A stretch of DNA of 64,000 bases from positions 62,001 through 126,000 of the forward strand of contig CANKYZ010000006.1 in the NCBI GenBank assembly GCA_947488325.1. The letters are read 5' to 3'. Within the stretch, counting starts at the first letter, position 1; each line of letters opens with the position of its first letter. The DNA is from an uncultured Erythrobacter sp. (GTDB taxonomy: Bacteria > Pseudomonadota > Alphaproteobacteria > Sphingomonadales > Sphingomonadaceae). Positions 9,515 to 17,676 of this stretch are shown here, piece by piece. The translations under genes were made by a program, and so were the position numbers. The notes under the pieces are model-generated. The model worked only from the letters and a program-made list of their open reading frames with translations. It made no database searches and was not told the DNA's origin.

Positions 9515-10156
9515 TCACTCAAACGTTCCAACAGCGCTCGCGCCATCTCTCTGACTTTGGGTGATAAGTTTGACCAGTTTGATCAAGAAGAACGCTGCGC
9601 CAGCAGTCAGGACGTTGTTCAGAATGATCAACACCTGCGTCGCCCAAAATGGCGTGGTTACAAAGACGAATGGGATCAGTTCGACGACCATCGTGTATAG
9701 TACGCACATTCCCACCACGAGCGAGCCGATCCAGCAGCCCCACCAGCTAAAGACTTCGTCAACATCAGCGGCAGCCAATTCCTCTGGCTCGCCCGCGCTG
9801 CGATTGGCGAGTTCTCGCATGGCCTGATACGGCACGAACAGGTTCATTATCGGAACGAGGAAGCTGAAGGTTGCCCATGCGGGCGTGAAGTTGAGGCCTA
9901 CGATGCCGGCCTGATGAAGGTTCGCGTTCGCTTTATATATCCAGATCATGACCGCAATGATTGAGGTCAAGAATGCCAGATTACCAACCGAGGAAGCCAA
10001 TCCTGCAATGGCCAAAATGACCGCCGATTCTGTCAATTGCGAATAGCTGACCAGCCAAACCGTCATAGCTAAAGCTGAAATCAGCCCGAAGGCCAAAACT
10101 GCCCAGGCGAAGATAGTTACGATAAGCGCAGGTATTCGCAGATTTTCCGCTTGCAT
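9515..10156 (-). CDS. DUF4328-like membrane protein
   Basis: A 213-residue protein with about five hydrophobic segments. The central block NFTPAWATFSFLVPIMNLFVPYQAMRELA resembles the DUF4328 family signature (a Pro/Trp-rich loop ending in PYQAMREL). Function is unknown; location is the inner membrane. It lies 72 bp downstream of the neighbouring minus-strand membrane gene's start, in the same orientation but probably separately transcribed. Confidence 0.7.
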   Translation of the reverse strand: MQAENLRIPALIVTIFAWAVLAFGLISALAMTVWLVSYSQLTESAVILAIAGLASSVGNLAFLTSIIAVMIWIYKANANLHQAGIVGLNFTPAWATFSFLVPIMNLFVPYQAMRELANRSAGEPEELAAADVDEVFSWWGCWIGSLVVGMCVLYTMVVELIPFVFVTTPFWATQVLIILNNVLTAGAAFFLIKLVKLITQSQRDGASAVGTFE

Positions 10157-10194
10157 GGAATTGGACCCCGTTTGGCCGCTCTACCCCAATGCAA

Positions 10195-10226
10195 ACGGCC
10201 CTCATGCATTTCTGCGTGAGGGCCGT
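10195..10226 (-). terminator. hairpin downstream of the SDR gene
   Basis: A perfect 10-bp stem (ACGGCCCTCA / TGAGGGCCGT) with a 12-nt loop, between the end of the SDR gene (10273) and the start of the DUF4328-like gene (10156). On the minus strand a short TTTGCATT tract follows, so it could act as a Rho-independent terminator, though the U-run is weak. Confidence 0.6.
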
Positions 10227-10272
10227 GAAATTGCAAGCCTGAATTGAAAACAGGCGTCTTTTTTACCTTGGC

Positions 10273-11202
10273 TTATCCCCGTGTGCTGGATGGTCCAGTG
10301 CCGGTTACCTTTTGCATCGCGGTCAGGATTGCGCCTGATTGTTCGCTGCCCGATTGCGGGGCAACGAGGTTGCTGAAGGAATTGATGTCGTCCCAGCGAT
10401 CCGCAAAGCCTTCGACGGTACGCTCACCATCGGGCAGCCACACTGCGTCATTCATTACCACCCATGAAGAGTGGAAACCGCCTGCGCCCGCCCCAACGAT
10501 GGAATTGGTCGGCGCATCTTCGCTGACCAGATAGAGAGCGGCCGGAACAACGTTTTCAGGGGCGAATAACTTGAAGGCTTCTTCGGGGAAGAGGTCTTCG
10601 GTCATGCGCGTGCCAGCAACAGGTGACAGCGAGTTGCAACGGATGTTGTATTTCGCGCCTTCGAGCTGAAGTGTCTTGGTCAGGCCAGCGAGGCCAAGCT
10701 TGGCTGCGCCGTAGTTCGCCTGGCCGAAATTGCCGAACAGGCCGGTCGACGAAGCGGTCATTAGAACGCGGCCATAGGCCTGCTCGCGGAAAGTTTCCCA
10801 GCATGCCTTGGTTACGAATGCCGACCCGGTGAGGTGAACTTTGAGCACCAGCTCAAAATCTTCCGGGGTCATTTTGTGGAACGTCTTGTCGCGCAGGATC
10901 CCAGCATTGTTGATTAGGACATGCACGCCGCCCCATTTTTGCTTGGTGTCGGCGACCATCTTTTCCATCTGGTCATATTCGGTGACACTGCCGCCATTTG
11001 CGATTGCTTCGCCGCCAGCCGCTTCGATTTCAGCAACGACTTCAGCCGCTGCATCCGAAGTGCCCGTGCCATCGCGCGCTCCGCCAAGGTCGTTGACGAC
11101 CACCTTTGCGCCGCGCTTTGCGAGTTCAATCGCATAGGCGCGGCCCAGACCGCCGCCTGCGCCGGTGACGATGGCGACCTTGTCTTTGAAGCTAATGCTC
11201 AT
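10273..11202 (-). CDS. short-chain dehydrogenase of the 3-hydroxyacyl-CoA dehydrogenase (MFE-2-like) type
   Basis: A 309-residue SDR enzyme. The NAD(P)-binding TGAGGGLG occupies residues 13-20, the structural NNAG is at 98-101, and the active-site Ser151/152-Tyr164-Lys168 set is intact. The [12 protein letters not shown] insertion and the long C-terminal tail (about 250-309) are typical of the (R)-3-hydroxyacyl-CoA dehydrogenase branch related to peroxisomal MFE-2. It probably acts in acyl-CoA or steroid-like substrate oxidation; the substrate is not visible from sequence. Confidence 0.82.
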   Translation of the reverse strand: MSISFKDKVAIVTGAGGGLGRAYAIELAKRGAKVVVNDLGGARDGTGTSDAAAEVVAEIEAAGGEAIANGGSVTEYDQMEKMVADTKQKWGGVHVLINNAGILRDKTFHKMTPEDFELVLKVHLTGSAFVTKACWETFREQAYGRVLMTASSTGLFGNFGQANYGAAKLGLAGLTKTLQLEGAKYNIRCNSLSPVAGTRMTEDLFPEEAFKLFAPENVVPAALYLVSEDAPTNSIVGAGAGGFHSSWVVMNDAVWLPDGERTVEGFADRWDDINSFSNLVAPQSGSEQSGAILTAMQKVTGTGPSSTRG

Positions 11203-11318
11203 GGGTAATAATCCTTCCGTGCGTTATTTCTTGGTCTAGGGGGCACGCTTTACGCGCGCGTAAACTCTTGTGCGGGCGCTGGGTGGCACTTTCTCTGCCG
11301 CGTTGCAACAGGGGGATG

Positions 11319-11347
11319 TCCCAACCCGCGATGCCGTAGGGTTGGGA
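11319..11347. repeat. inverted repeat between gph and the SDR gene
   Basis: A perfect 9-bp inverted repeat (TCCCAACCC / GGGTTGGGA) with an 11-nt spacer, 8 bp beyond the gph stop. No U-run follows on either strand, so it may be a Rho-dependent or processing hairpin rather than a classic terminator. Confidence 0.5.
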
Positions 11348-11354
11348 TTGGCTC

Positions 11355-12038
11355 CTACAGTCCTTCTAAGGCAGAAATCAGGCCGTCTAGCGAATCGATC
11401 ACCGCATCGCCGCCCAATTCATACGGCGGTTTATCGCAATAACCATAAGCCGCCGCAATGACCGGAACACCGGCTCCGTGCGCGGCTTTAACGTCGTAAG
11501 TGCTGTCTCCGACAAAGGCGAAGGTGCCGCCTCCGCAACGCTTTTGCGCCTCAATCACTGGTTGGGGATGGGGCTTGGACAAATATTTGCCATTGGCGCC
11601 TTTGCCCATCGAATCCCCGCCGATCACCGTTTCAAACGGGGCGATAAAGTCGAGTTGAGTTAGGATTGAGTGGGCGAATTCCTCAAATTTATTGGTCACC
11701 ACCGCGACTTTTACACCGCGCGCGGACAGTTCTGCCACAACTTCGCGGGCATGGGGGTAGGGGGCAGAATGCACTGCATTGTGCTCAGAATAGTATCCGA
11801 GCATCTTTTTGTAGAGCTTGCGAAAATCTTCATCCGGCATTCCGCCTTGCGCATCGACGGCCTGCGCGAGCATGATTTTTGCCCCGCCGCCGATGAGGTC
11901 TTTGCTGGCCCCAATCGGCACCGGATCAAAGCCGCCCAGTTCCAGAGCATGGTTCACTGCCGCGCCCAAATCGCGGAACGTATCGAGCAATGTGCCGTCG
12001 AGGTCGAAACCCACAGCATCGAAGGGAAAATCAGTCAT
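11355..12038 (-). CDS. gph: phosphoglycolate phosphatase-like HAD hydrolase
   Basis: A 227-residue HAD-superfamily phosphatase. Motif I is FDLDGTLLDT with nucleophile Asp12 and Asp14, motif II lies near VVTNK, and the VGDSTYDVKAAHGAGV motif is near the C-terminus. The helical cap falls between motifs I and II. Gph removes 2-phosphoglycolate arising from DNA repair or oxygenase reactions. ATG 12038 was chosen because motif I then sits ten residues in; the longer open frame runs back over glmU. It is divergent from glmU with 90 bp between starts. Confidence 0.85.
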   Translation of the reverse strand: MTDFPFDAVGFDLDGTLLDTFRDLGAAVNHALELGGFDPVPIGASKDLIGGGAKIMLAQAVDAQGGMPDEDFRKLYKKMLGYYSEHNAVHSAPYPHAREVVAELSARGVKVAVVTNKFEEFAHSILTQLDFIAPFETVIGGDSMGKGANGKYLSKPHPQPVIEAQKRCGGGTFAFVGDSTYDVKAAHGAGVPVIAAAYGYCDKPPYELGGDAVIDSLDGLISALEGL

Positions 12039-12128
12039 ATTGGTTTTGAGTGGAGGAAGGTTCTTCAATCTGCAAGCATTTGGTGGCAATCGCACACGCA
12101 ACGAAAAATCAGTGCTATAGGACGCCGC

Positions 12129-13484
12129 ATGACCGACTTTGCTGCCATTATCCTTGCCGCGGGCAAGGGCACCCGTATGAAGAGTAACTTGCACAAGGTG
12201 CTCCACCCCATCGCAGGCAAGTCGATGCTTCTGCACCTGCTCGACAGCTTCGCCGAATTGCAGCCGCAGCGCACCGTTGTTGTTGTGGGCGACCGGCGCG
12301 AGCAGTTGGATGGGGCGCTTAAGGGCCGCGATGTCGTCTCTGCTTTGCAAGACCCGCAGTACGGAACGGCGCATGCGGCTTTGCAGGCAAAAGAGGCGCT
12401 GGCGGGATTTACCGGCAATATCCTGGTGACATTTGGCGACGTGCCAATGGTGCGTGCCGCAACGGTGAGCAAACTGACCGATGCATTGAGATGCGGGGCG
12501 AAAGTCGCAGTGCTCGGTTTCCGTCCTACCGATCCACTCGCCTATGGGCGGATTATCGCGGAAGCTGATGGAACTGTCGTCAAGATGGTTGAGTATAAGG
12601 ATGCGAGCGAGGCAGAGCGCGCAGTGAACCTGTGTAATTCAGGTTTGATTGTCGCGCATTCGGACGATATGTGGCCGCTGCTCGATGCGGTGGATAACAA
12701 CAATGCGCAGGGCGAATATTACCTCCCCGATGTCGCAACGGGAGCCATCGCTCGCGGAGACCACGTTGAGGTGGTTGAATGCGATGCAGATGAGGTTGCC
12801 GGAATCAACAGCCGCGCCGAACTCGCCGGAGCAGAACAGCGCTGGCAAGCAGAGCGGCGTGAACAGGCGATGGCGGATGGTGCCACCCTTAAGGCCCCCG
12901 ATACCGTGTTTTTTAGCCATGACACTGTTCTGGGCCGCGATGTTACCGTGGAGCCGCATGTTGTGTTTGGCCCCGGCGTAACCGTCGCGGACGGCGTCCA
13001 TATCAAAGCCTACACGCATCTGGAGGGCGCGACCCTCGCCAGCGGCGTTCAAGTCGGCCCGTTTGCACGCCTACGGCCCGGAACTGTTCTGGAAGAAAAC
13101 AGCTTTGTCGGCAATTTTGTTGAGATGAAGAACGCGACTTTGGGCAGAGGCGCGAAAGCCAGTCACCTGTCGTATATCGGCGATGCAACAGTCGGCGCGA
13201 ATGCCAATATCGGCGCGGGCACTATCACCTGCAATTATGATGGCTATTTCAAATATCCCACTACGATTGGGGAGCGGGCGTTCATCGGATCAAACTCCGC
13301 CCTCGTTGCTCCTGTCACAATCGGAGCCGACGCCATCGTTGCCGCAGGCTCCACTGTCAGCCGTGATGTGGGCGCTGGCGAATTGCGCATGGTCCGCGCA
13401 GAACAGTTGGTGAAGCAAGGCTGGGCTGACCGCTTTCACGACACGATGAAAAAGAAGAAAGCAGCGGCAAAGAGCAAAAAATAA
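12129..13484 (+). CDS. glmU: bifunctional GlmU: N-acetylglucosamine-1-phosphate uridyltransferase / glucosamine-1-phosphate acetyltransferase
   Basis: A 451-residue protein making UDP-GlcNAc for peptidoglycan and lipid A. The N-terminal uridyltransferase half starts with LAAGKGTRMKS (about 9-19). The C-terminal half (from about 250) is a left-handed beta-helix with the acetyltransferase blocks HLSYIGDATVGANANIGAGT and NYDGYFKYPTTIG. ATG 12129 begins the family's normal N-terminus; an upstream in-frame extension of 153 codons runs antisense through gph and is not coding. The C-terminus ends in a Lys/Ala-rich tail. Confidence 0.96.
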   Translation: MTDFAAIILAAGKGTRMKSNLHKVLHPIAGKSMLLHLLDSFAELQPQRTVVVVGDRREQLDGALKGRDVVSALQDPQYGTAHAALQAKEALAGFTGNILVTFGDVPMVRAATVSKLTDALRCGAKVAVLGFRPTDPLAYGRIIAEADGTVVKMVEYKDASEAERAVNLCNSGLIVAHSDDMWPLLDAVDNNNAQGEYYLPDVATGAIARGDHVEVVECDADEVAGINSRAELAGAEQRWQAERREQAMADGATLKAPDTVFFSHDTVLGRDVTVEPHVVFGPGVTVADGVHIKAYTHLEGATLASGVQVGPFARLRPGTVLEENSFVGNFVEMKNATLGRGAKASHLSYIGDATVGANANIGAGTITCNYDGYFKYPTTIGERAFIGSNSALVAPVTIGADAIVAAGSTVSRDVGAGELRMVRAEQLVKQGWADRFHDTMKKKKAAAKSKK

Positions 13485-13604
13485 TGAGGTAGTCACTGTC
13501 GCATTGCTATGTATGCCGCCGAGCAAAGGGGCATAGGGTGCGCTTGGGGGCACGGGATAGGACCTGTGTGCTTCCCTTACTCGGCGACTAGTTGATGGCT
13601 AGGC

Positions 13605-13847
13605 CTAAGCGTCTTCCAAGGAAAATGAGCGAACATTGTGACTGGCCGAATATTCGCGTTCCCATTGTTCAAATTCGCTGCGGCTAAGCAGATAGCGTGA
13701 TCGCGCTTCGTGGAAGCTGATCGCGCGGTCGTGCACAGCACGGACCACATCGGCTTTTCGTGTAGCAGACCAATGCACTTTATGGCTCTTGGGTAAGCCA
13801 TAGACCTTGATTGCATCGGCGATCGAAACATCGCGGGGGTAAGCCAT
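13605..13847 (-). CDS. DUF1153 family small protein, SciP-like
   Basis: An 80-residue protein resembling DUF1153, the family of SciP, the CtrA-interacting transcription inhibitor of Caulobacter. Conserved blocks are VHWSATRKADVVRAVHDRAIS and EARSRYLLSRSEFEQWEREY. It lacks the usual N-terminal GP.G..L.L.DLPPP segment of SciP; its first 25 residues differ. It is therefore more likely a diverged paralogue than SciP itself. A second nearby ATG would remove residues up to position 12 but break nothing conserved. A CtrA-like half-site pair lies 72 bp upstream. Confidence 0.7.
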   Translation of the reverse strand: MAYPRDVSIADAIKVYGLPKSHKVHWSATRKADVVRAVHDRAISFHEARSRYLLSRSEFEQWEREYSASHNVRSFSLEDA

Positions 13848-13918
13848 TTTCGTCTCCTTTGTGTCCCTGTTGAGAAAGAGAAGACGTCCCCAGACTTAAT
13901 GCGGGCCTACCAATCAAG

Positions 13919-13934
13919 GTTAATTTGGTGTTGA
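13919..13934 (-). promoter_or_regulatory. imperfect CtrA-type box upstream of the DUF1153 gene
   Basis: Read on the minus strand the sequence is TCAA-N7-TTAAC, one mismatch from the CtrA consensus TTAA-N7-TTAAC. It lies about 72 bp upstream of the SciP-like gene's start. A single near-match can arise by chance, so this is only suggestive. Confidence 0.3.
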
Positions 13935-14012
13935 GGACGCCCTACGTGGCTGGATTGCGACGAATCGAGCCGAAACTGTCGAACGTTTTTACAACTAACG
14001 GTAAAACTTACG

Positions 14013-14041
14013 AAAAAGGCGGCCTCCCGAAAGAAGCCGCC
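14013..14041 (-). terminator. Rho-independent terminator of the S9 peptidase gene
   Basis: On the minus strand a GGCGGC / GCCGCC stem with a 12-nt loop is followed directly by TTTTT, about 50 bp after the peptidase stop codon. This is the classic intrinsic terminator layout. Confidence 0.88.
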
Positions 14042-14088
14042 CAGTTCTTTGTCCGAGTCTTTGACCGAATTCGTCTGGCCAATTCAGC

Positions 14089-16227
14089 CTACTCAGTCGC
14101 TGAATCATCCATCAATTGCTGCATAAGATAAATGTATTGCAGCGCCTGAAGTTTCGCGCGTTGATCATTATCGACGCCGCCCGAATGTCCACCGGTCATA
14201 TCTTCATAGTAGAAATAAGGTTGACCCAATTGCGCGAGCCGAGCGGCTCCTTTGCGAGCATGAGCAGGATGCGTGCGGTCATCGGCGGTTGATGCCCATA
14301 GGAACGGGGTGGGGTAATCCACGCCTTCCTGAAGCATCTGATACGGGGAATATCCCTGAATCCAGGCGCGTTGCTCAGGAATACGGGGATCGCCATATTC
14401 GCCGATCCATGAAGCACCGCGCCCAATCAGGTGATAACGCAGCATATCAAACAGCGGGATCTGCACAATCGCAGCGCCAAACAGGTCTGGTCGCTGGGTA
14501 AAGGCGGTGCCGACTAACAGTCCGCCCTGGCTTCCGCCCTGAATGCCCAGGTGGTCTGGACTGGTGAAGCCGCGCTCAACCAAATCTTCCCCCACGGCAA
14601 TAAAATCGTCCCACGTGCGCTGTTTATTCTCGCGGATCGCGGTCTGATGCCAGCCGGGACCAAATTCGCCCCCGCCGCGTAAATTGGCAAGCACATAGGC
14701 GCCACCGCGCTCCATCCACAGCTTGCCTGTGGAATCCAGATAGCTGGGCAGACGAGGGACCTGAAACCCGCCATAGCCGCTCATCAGCACGGCTGTTTCG
14801 CCGTCCATCTCCATACCCGCAGGCTTGACGATGAAATAGGGGATTTTGGTCCCATCGGCGCTGGTCGCTTCGAGTTGCTCAACCTCCATTCCGGCGGCGT
14901 CAAACCGCGAAGGGGAGGTCTTCAGCACTTGCGGATCACCACTGCCATCCGAGTAATAGAGCGTCGTCGGATTGAGGAAGTCGGTGACCGTGAACATGAT
15001 CTGGTCGGTTTCGTTGGAGCTGGCCGCAATCCCAAGTGTGGCATTGTCGGGCAGGTTGACCTGTTCGCTCACCCACTCGCCATCTACAAAGTTGAACTGC
15101 AGCACCTTGCCCACGACATTGTCGAGCAGTGTGACGAACAGCGCATTGCCGGTGATTGATCCGCCCCGCTTTGTCTGGCGTTCTTCTGGAGCCCAAACAA
15201 GTGTCTTGGCCGCGCCGTTGGGGTCCGCTTTCCATTCTTCCAGATCAACCGCAATCAAGCTATCAGCGGGAAATGTCTGCCCATCCACTTCCCAATCAAC
15301 ATCGGTCGAATAGAGTAGGTGACCATCGACAATGCCATAGGGCGATGCCTTTTTGGGGATGTCGAGATTGACCCAATTGCTGTCGATTGAGACGAAATAC
15401 TCGCGTTCATGGAAGCTAACGCCGCGAAATGCGGTCATCGCCTGAATTTCGCCGGCGGCATCGCGCAGCAAGCTTGCGCCGGCCCAGACATCGCTCGTTT
15501 CACCGCGGAATAATTCTACTGCGTCGGCAATATCCGTGCCGCGTCGCCAGATACGCGATGTGAAGGGGTATTCGCTGTCCGTCAGCGTGCCCTCGCCAAA
15601 ATCGCGGCCCACCAGCAATGTGTCTTCATCGATCCAACTGATGCCGCCTTGGCTTTTGTTCGAAAGCTCAAAACCGCCGTCAACAAAGGTCTTAGTCGTC
15701 ATATCAAATTCGCGCATGATTGTGGCGTCTTCACCGCCATCAGACAGCGCGATCATGCATTTGTTGCGCGCAGGGGGCAGGCAAGTCGAACCTTTAAAGA
15801 CCCATTCCTTGCCATCAGCTGCGGCAAGCGCGTCTACGTCGAGCACAATTTCCCAGTCCGGCGCATCGGTCTGATAGCTTTCAAGCGTGGTCCGGCGCAG
15901 CAGTCCCTTTGGATTATCCTTATCCTGCCAGAAATTGTACAATCCGTCAGGGCGGAAGCTTACAAACGGAATGCGATCTTCGCTGTCGAAAATGGCGAGA
16001 GCTTCGGCCTTTAACTCTTCAAAGCGCGGGTCCGCCTCGAGAACGCCTAACGTCCGTTCGTTCTCTTTCGTCACCCATTCCAGTGCTTCATCACTGCGGG
16101 CCTCTTCCAGCCAGATAAAGGGGTCTTGATCAGGGCCGGGGACGCCAGTGTCGCCATCTGCGTTGGCCGTGGTCGCTGCGCCGATCGTCATGACAGCAGC
16201 CAATGCGAACGTTGAGACAAGTTTCAA
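14089..16227 (-). CDS. exported prolyl oligopeptidase family (S9A) serine peptidase
   Basis: A 712-residue peptidase with a signal peptide of about 23 residues (KLVSTFALAAVMTIGAATTANA), hence periplasmic. The N-terminal part (about 30-410) is the beta-propeller; the C-terminal alpha/beta-hydrolase domain holds the triad Ser566 (GGSQGG), Asp649/650 (STADDRTHP) and His681 (GGHSGG). I chose TTG at 16227 because AGGAGAGG lies just upstream and it opens directly on the signal peptide. The longer open frame adds 29 basic residues before that peptide. It has its own terminator. Confidence 0.9.
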   Translation of the reverse strand: MKLVSTFALAAVMTIGAATTANADGDTGVPGPDQDPFIWLEEARSDEALEWVTKENERTLGVLEADPRFEELKAEALAIFDSEDRIPFVSFRPDGLYNFWQDKDNPKGLLRRTTLESYQTDAPDWEIVLDVDALAAADGKEWVFKGSTCLPPARNKCMIALSDGGEDATIMREFDMTTKTFVDGGFELSNKSQGGISWIDEDTLLVGRDFGEGTLTDSEYPFTSRIWRRGTDIADAVELFRGETSDVWAGASLLRDAAGEIQAMTAFRGVSFHEREYFVSIDSNWVNLDIPKKASPYGIVDGHLLYSTDVDWEVDGQTFPADSLIAVDLEEWKADPNGAAKTLVWAPEERQTKRGGSITGNALFVTLLDNVVGKVLQFNFVDGEWVSEQVNLPDNATLGIAASSNETDQIMFTVTDFLNPTTLYYSDGSGDPQVLKTSPSRFDAAGMEVEQLEATSADGTKIPYFIVKPAGMEMDGETAVLMSGYGGFQVPRLPSYLDSTGKLWMERGGAYVLANLRGGGEFGPGWHQTAIRENKQRTWDDFIAVGEDLVERGFTSPDHLGIQGGSQGGLLVGTAFTQRPDLFGAAIVQIPLFDMLRYHLIGRGASWIGEYGDPRIPEQRAWIQGYSPYQMLQEGVDYPTPFLWASTADDRTHPAHARKGAARLAQLGQPYFYYEDMTGGHSGGVDNDQRAKLQALQYIYLMQQLMDDSATE

Positions 16228-16384
16228 AATTCCTCTCCTTAGTATGGTGTTGCGCACACGATTGGTGCAAACTCCGCGCAATGTGAAGCGGAAATTGCTT
16301 GCTTTTCGTGACATTGGGAAGAACGCGCGAAAACTGAACCGATACCGTACCTAGCTGCTCAAGAATAGGCATTCGGCGCGTCGA

Positions 16385-16786
16385 TCAGTTCAATGCGTCG
16401 CGCAATTTCTTGCTCGCTTTAAAACGAGGTTGAGTGTGGGCAGGTATGGAAATTGCCTTGCCAGTCCTAGGGTGTCTACCGGGCCGTCCCTGCAAAGAAA
16501 CTTTTGTAAACGTTCCGAATTTCGGAATCTTAACGTCTTCACCCTTCTTTAGAGCGAGTGTGATTTGATCAAAAATCTCTCTAGCCAGAACATCCGCTTT
16601 TTTCGGAGACAGATCAGTATTTTCAGTCACATATTTAATAACATATTGCATACGTAAATCAGCATTTGATGATGCATCATCCGCTTCTTCGCTGAAAAGC
16701 GCGTCACCCTCTCCGCCAGACTGATCAAGGGTAATCCCTTTCAAGTCTTTGGAATAAAAGCGTTTGTGTCGTCGTGCGTCGGTCAC
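16385..16786 (-). CDS. HU/IHF-family DNA-binding protein with N-terminal extension
   Basis: A 133-residue protein. Residues about 43-132 are an HU/IHF fold, with the DNA-binding arm segment RPGRHPRTGKAISIPAH (101-117) and the KIPKFGTF strand (87-93). The first 42 residues are an extra segment, basic then acidic (GGEGDALFSEEADDASS), absent from normal 90-residue HU. GTG at 16786 overlaps the upstream ADP-ribosyltransferase stop by four bases (GTGA), with GGAG five bases before it, so translation is coupled. Base composition is low in places: 17 of 60 bases are G or C at 16621-16680. Together with the partner gene this suggests acquired DNA. Confidence 0.88.
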   Translation of the reverse strand: MTDARRHKRFYSKDLKGITLDQSGGEGDALFSEEADDASSNADLRMQYVIKYVTENTDLSPKKADVLAREIFDQITLALKKGEDVKIPKFGTFTKVSLQGRPGRHPRTGKAISIPAHTQPRFKASKKLRDALN

Positions 16787-17262
16787 ATCGTCTCCACTTC
16801 TAATGTTCTATTGACTCTATCATATCCGGTAACCCTTAGCCTAGTATTACGCGGAAGAAGCCATTCATCCTCGTCAGGATAGTCTGAGAGCGGCTTGAGC
16901 GATAAGGCGGGCGCACCTTTGGGTATAGTTATCCTGAGAATGAGGCCGGGGGGCTCAAAAGCTTGAAACCTCTTCGCAATTTCTTGCTTCGTTGAAGTGC
17001 TCAAATAGGCCGCGTCTTCGATAACGTCTCCTTTGCGCAATCGACGTTGCTTCAAAGCATCCGCATATTCTTGACCGATGCCTCGAAACACAATCAATAT
17101 GGTGTCGCATCGGGCTTCGTCAATTGCACTGTCAATTGCTGCAATTTCTTCGCGTAATGTAGAGTTTTCAAGAAACCCCTCGCGCAAAGTTTCATTGATG
17201 TCGGCATAGCCTTGGCCCGAATAGCGGCGCAGAGCTTTTTCCTGTTTTTCAGTAAACTCCAT
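16783..17262 (-). CDS. minimal ADP-ribosyltransferase, R-S-ExE class
   Basis: A 159-residue protein consisting only of an ADP-ribosyltransferase exoenzyme-like domain. Visible motifs are an N-terminal RRYSGQGYADINETLR helix block, Arg60 in VFRGIG, the STS motif at 88-90 (AYLSTST), and the ADP-ribosylating-turn ExE, E131-D132-E133, just before WLLPRNT. All catalytic signature residues are therefore present. ExE enzymes usually modify arginine; the target here is unknown. There is no signal peptide, TM segment or delivery domain, so it should act in the cytoplasm or be delivered by another system. The gene overlaps the HU-like gene by 4 bp and starts downstream of the atp operon terminator. Confidence 0.85.
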   Translation of the reverse strand: MEFTEKQEKALRRYSGQGYADINETLREGFLENSTLREEIAAIDSAIDEARCDTILIVFRGIGQEYADALKQRRLRKGDVIEDAAYLSTSTKQEIAKRFQAFEPPGLILRITIPKGAPALSLKPLSDYPDEDEWLLPRNTRLRVTGYDRVNRTLEVETM

Positions 17263-17368
17263 CGTGCGCTGTTCATTCCCCCTAGGCAGATGAAGCCATT
17301 TCTTTCGAAACGAGTCAAGTTTAGAGAAATGGGCTGCCTAGATTCTAGGAAATAAGAACTTTCATAAG

Positions 17369-17393
17369 AAAAAGGGCGACCATTAGGCCGCCC
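17369..17393 (-). terminator. terminator of the atp operon
   Basis: On the minus strand GGGCGGCC-TAAT-GGTCGCCC (one internal mismatch) is followed by TTTTTC, 17 bp after the atpC stop. This separates the atp transcript from the ADP-ribosyltransferase/HU pair downstream. Confidence 0.85.
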
Positions 17394-17409
17394 TCTTATG
17401 CAAGCCAGA

Positions 17410-17667
17410 TTAGGCTTCGATGTGCTCCGCCAGAACGGTCAGACCATTCTCACCCACTTCAGCAAAGCCGCCTTTGACTTCGATCAGTTCCGGCTCGCCG
17501 CCTTCGGTCTTGTAAACCTGTACGGCGCCGTCACGGATCGTGCTCATGAAAGGCGCATGGCCTTCGAGCACACCGAATTCGCCTTCGGAGCCGGGTACGA
17601 CGACCATATGGACGTCTTCGCTGCGGACCTGCCGCGCCGGGGTTACGAGTTCAAAGTGAAGTGGCAT
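17410..17667 (-). CDS. atpC: ATP synthase epsilon subunit, short form
   Basis: An 85-residue protein covering only the N-terminal beta-sandwich domain of epsilon ([38 protein letters not shown]). The C-terminal helical hairpin that gives ATPase inhibition in E. coli is absent; the stop follows the last strand ([11 protein letters not shown]). Short epsilons occur in sphingomonads, and alphaproteobacteria use a separate zeta inhibitor, so this is probably normal rather than a truncation. It is separated from atpD by an unrelated gene. Confidence 0.93.
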   Translation of the reverse strand: MPLHFELVTPARQVRSEDVHMVVVPGSEGEFGVLEGHAPFMSTIRDGAVQVYKTEGGEPELIEVKGGFAEVGENGLTVLAEHIEA

Positions 17668-17676
17668 CAGTTGTTC

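Noticed and set aside
11670..12128. 153-codon in-frame extension upstream of glmU
   Set aside because: It is antisense to gph, lacks GlmU homology, and the normal GlmU start has the right length and N-terminus at 12129.
13925..14131. A 68-codon plus-strand frame between the DUF1153 and peptidase genes
   Set aside because: It contains the peptidase terminator hairpin and runs into the end of the peptidase gene on the other strand.
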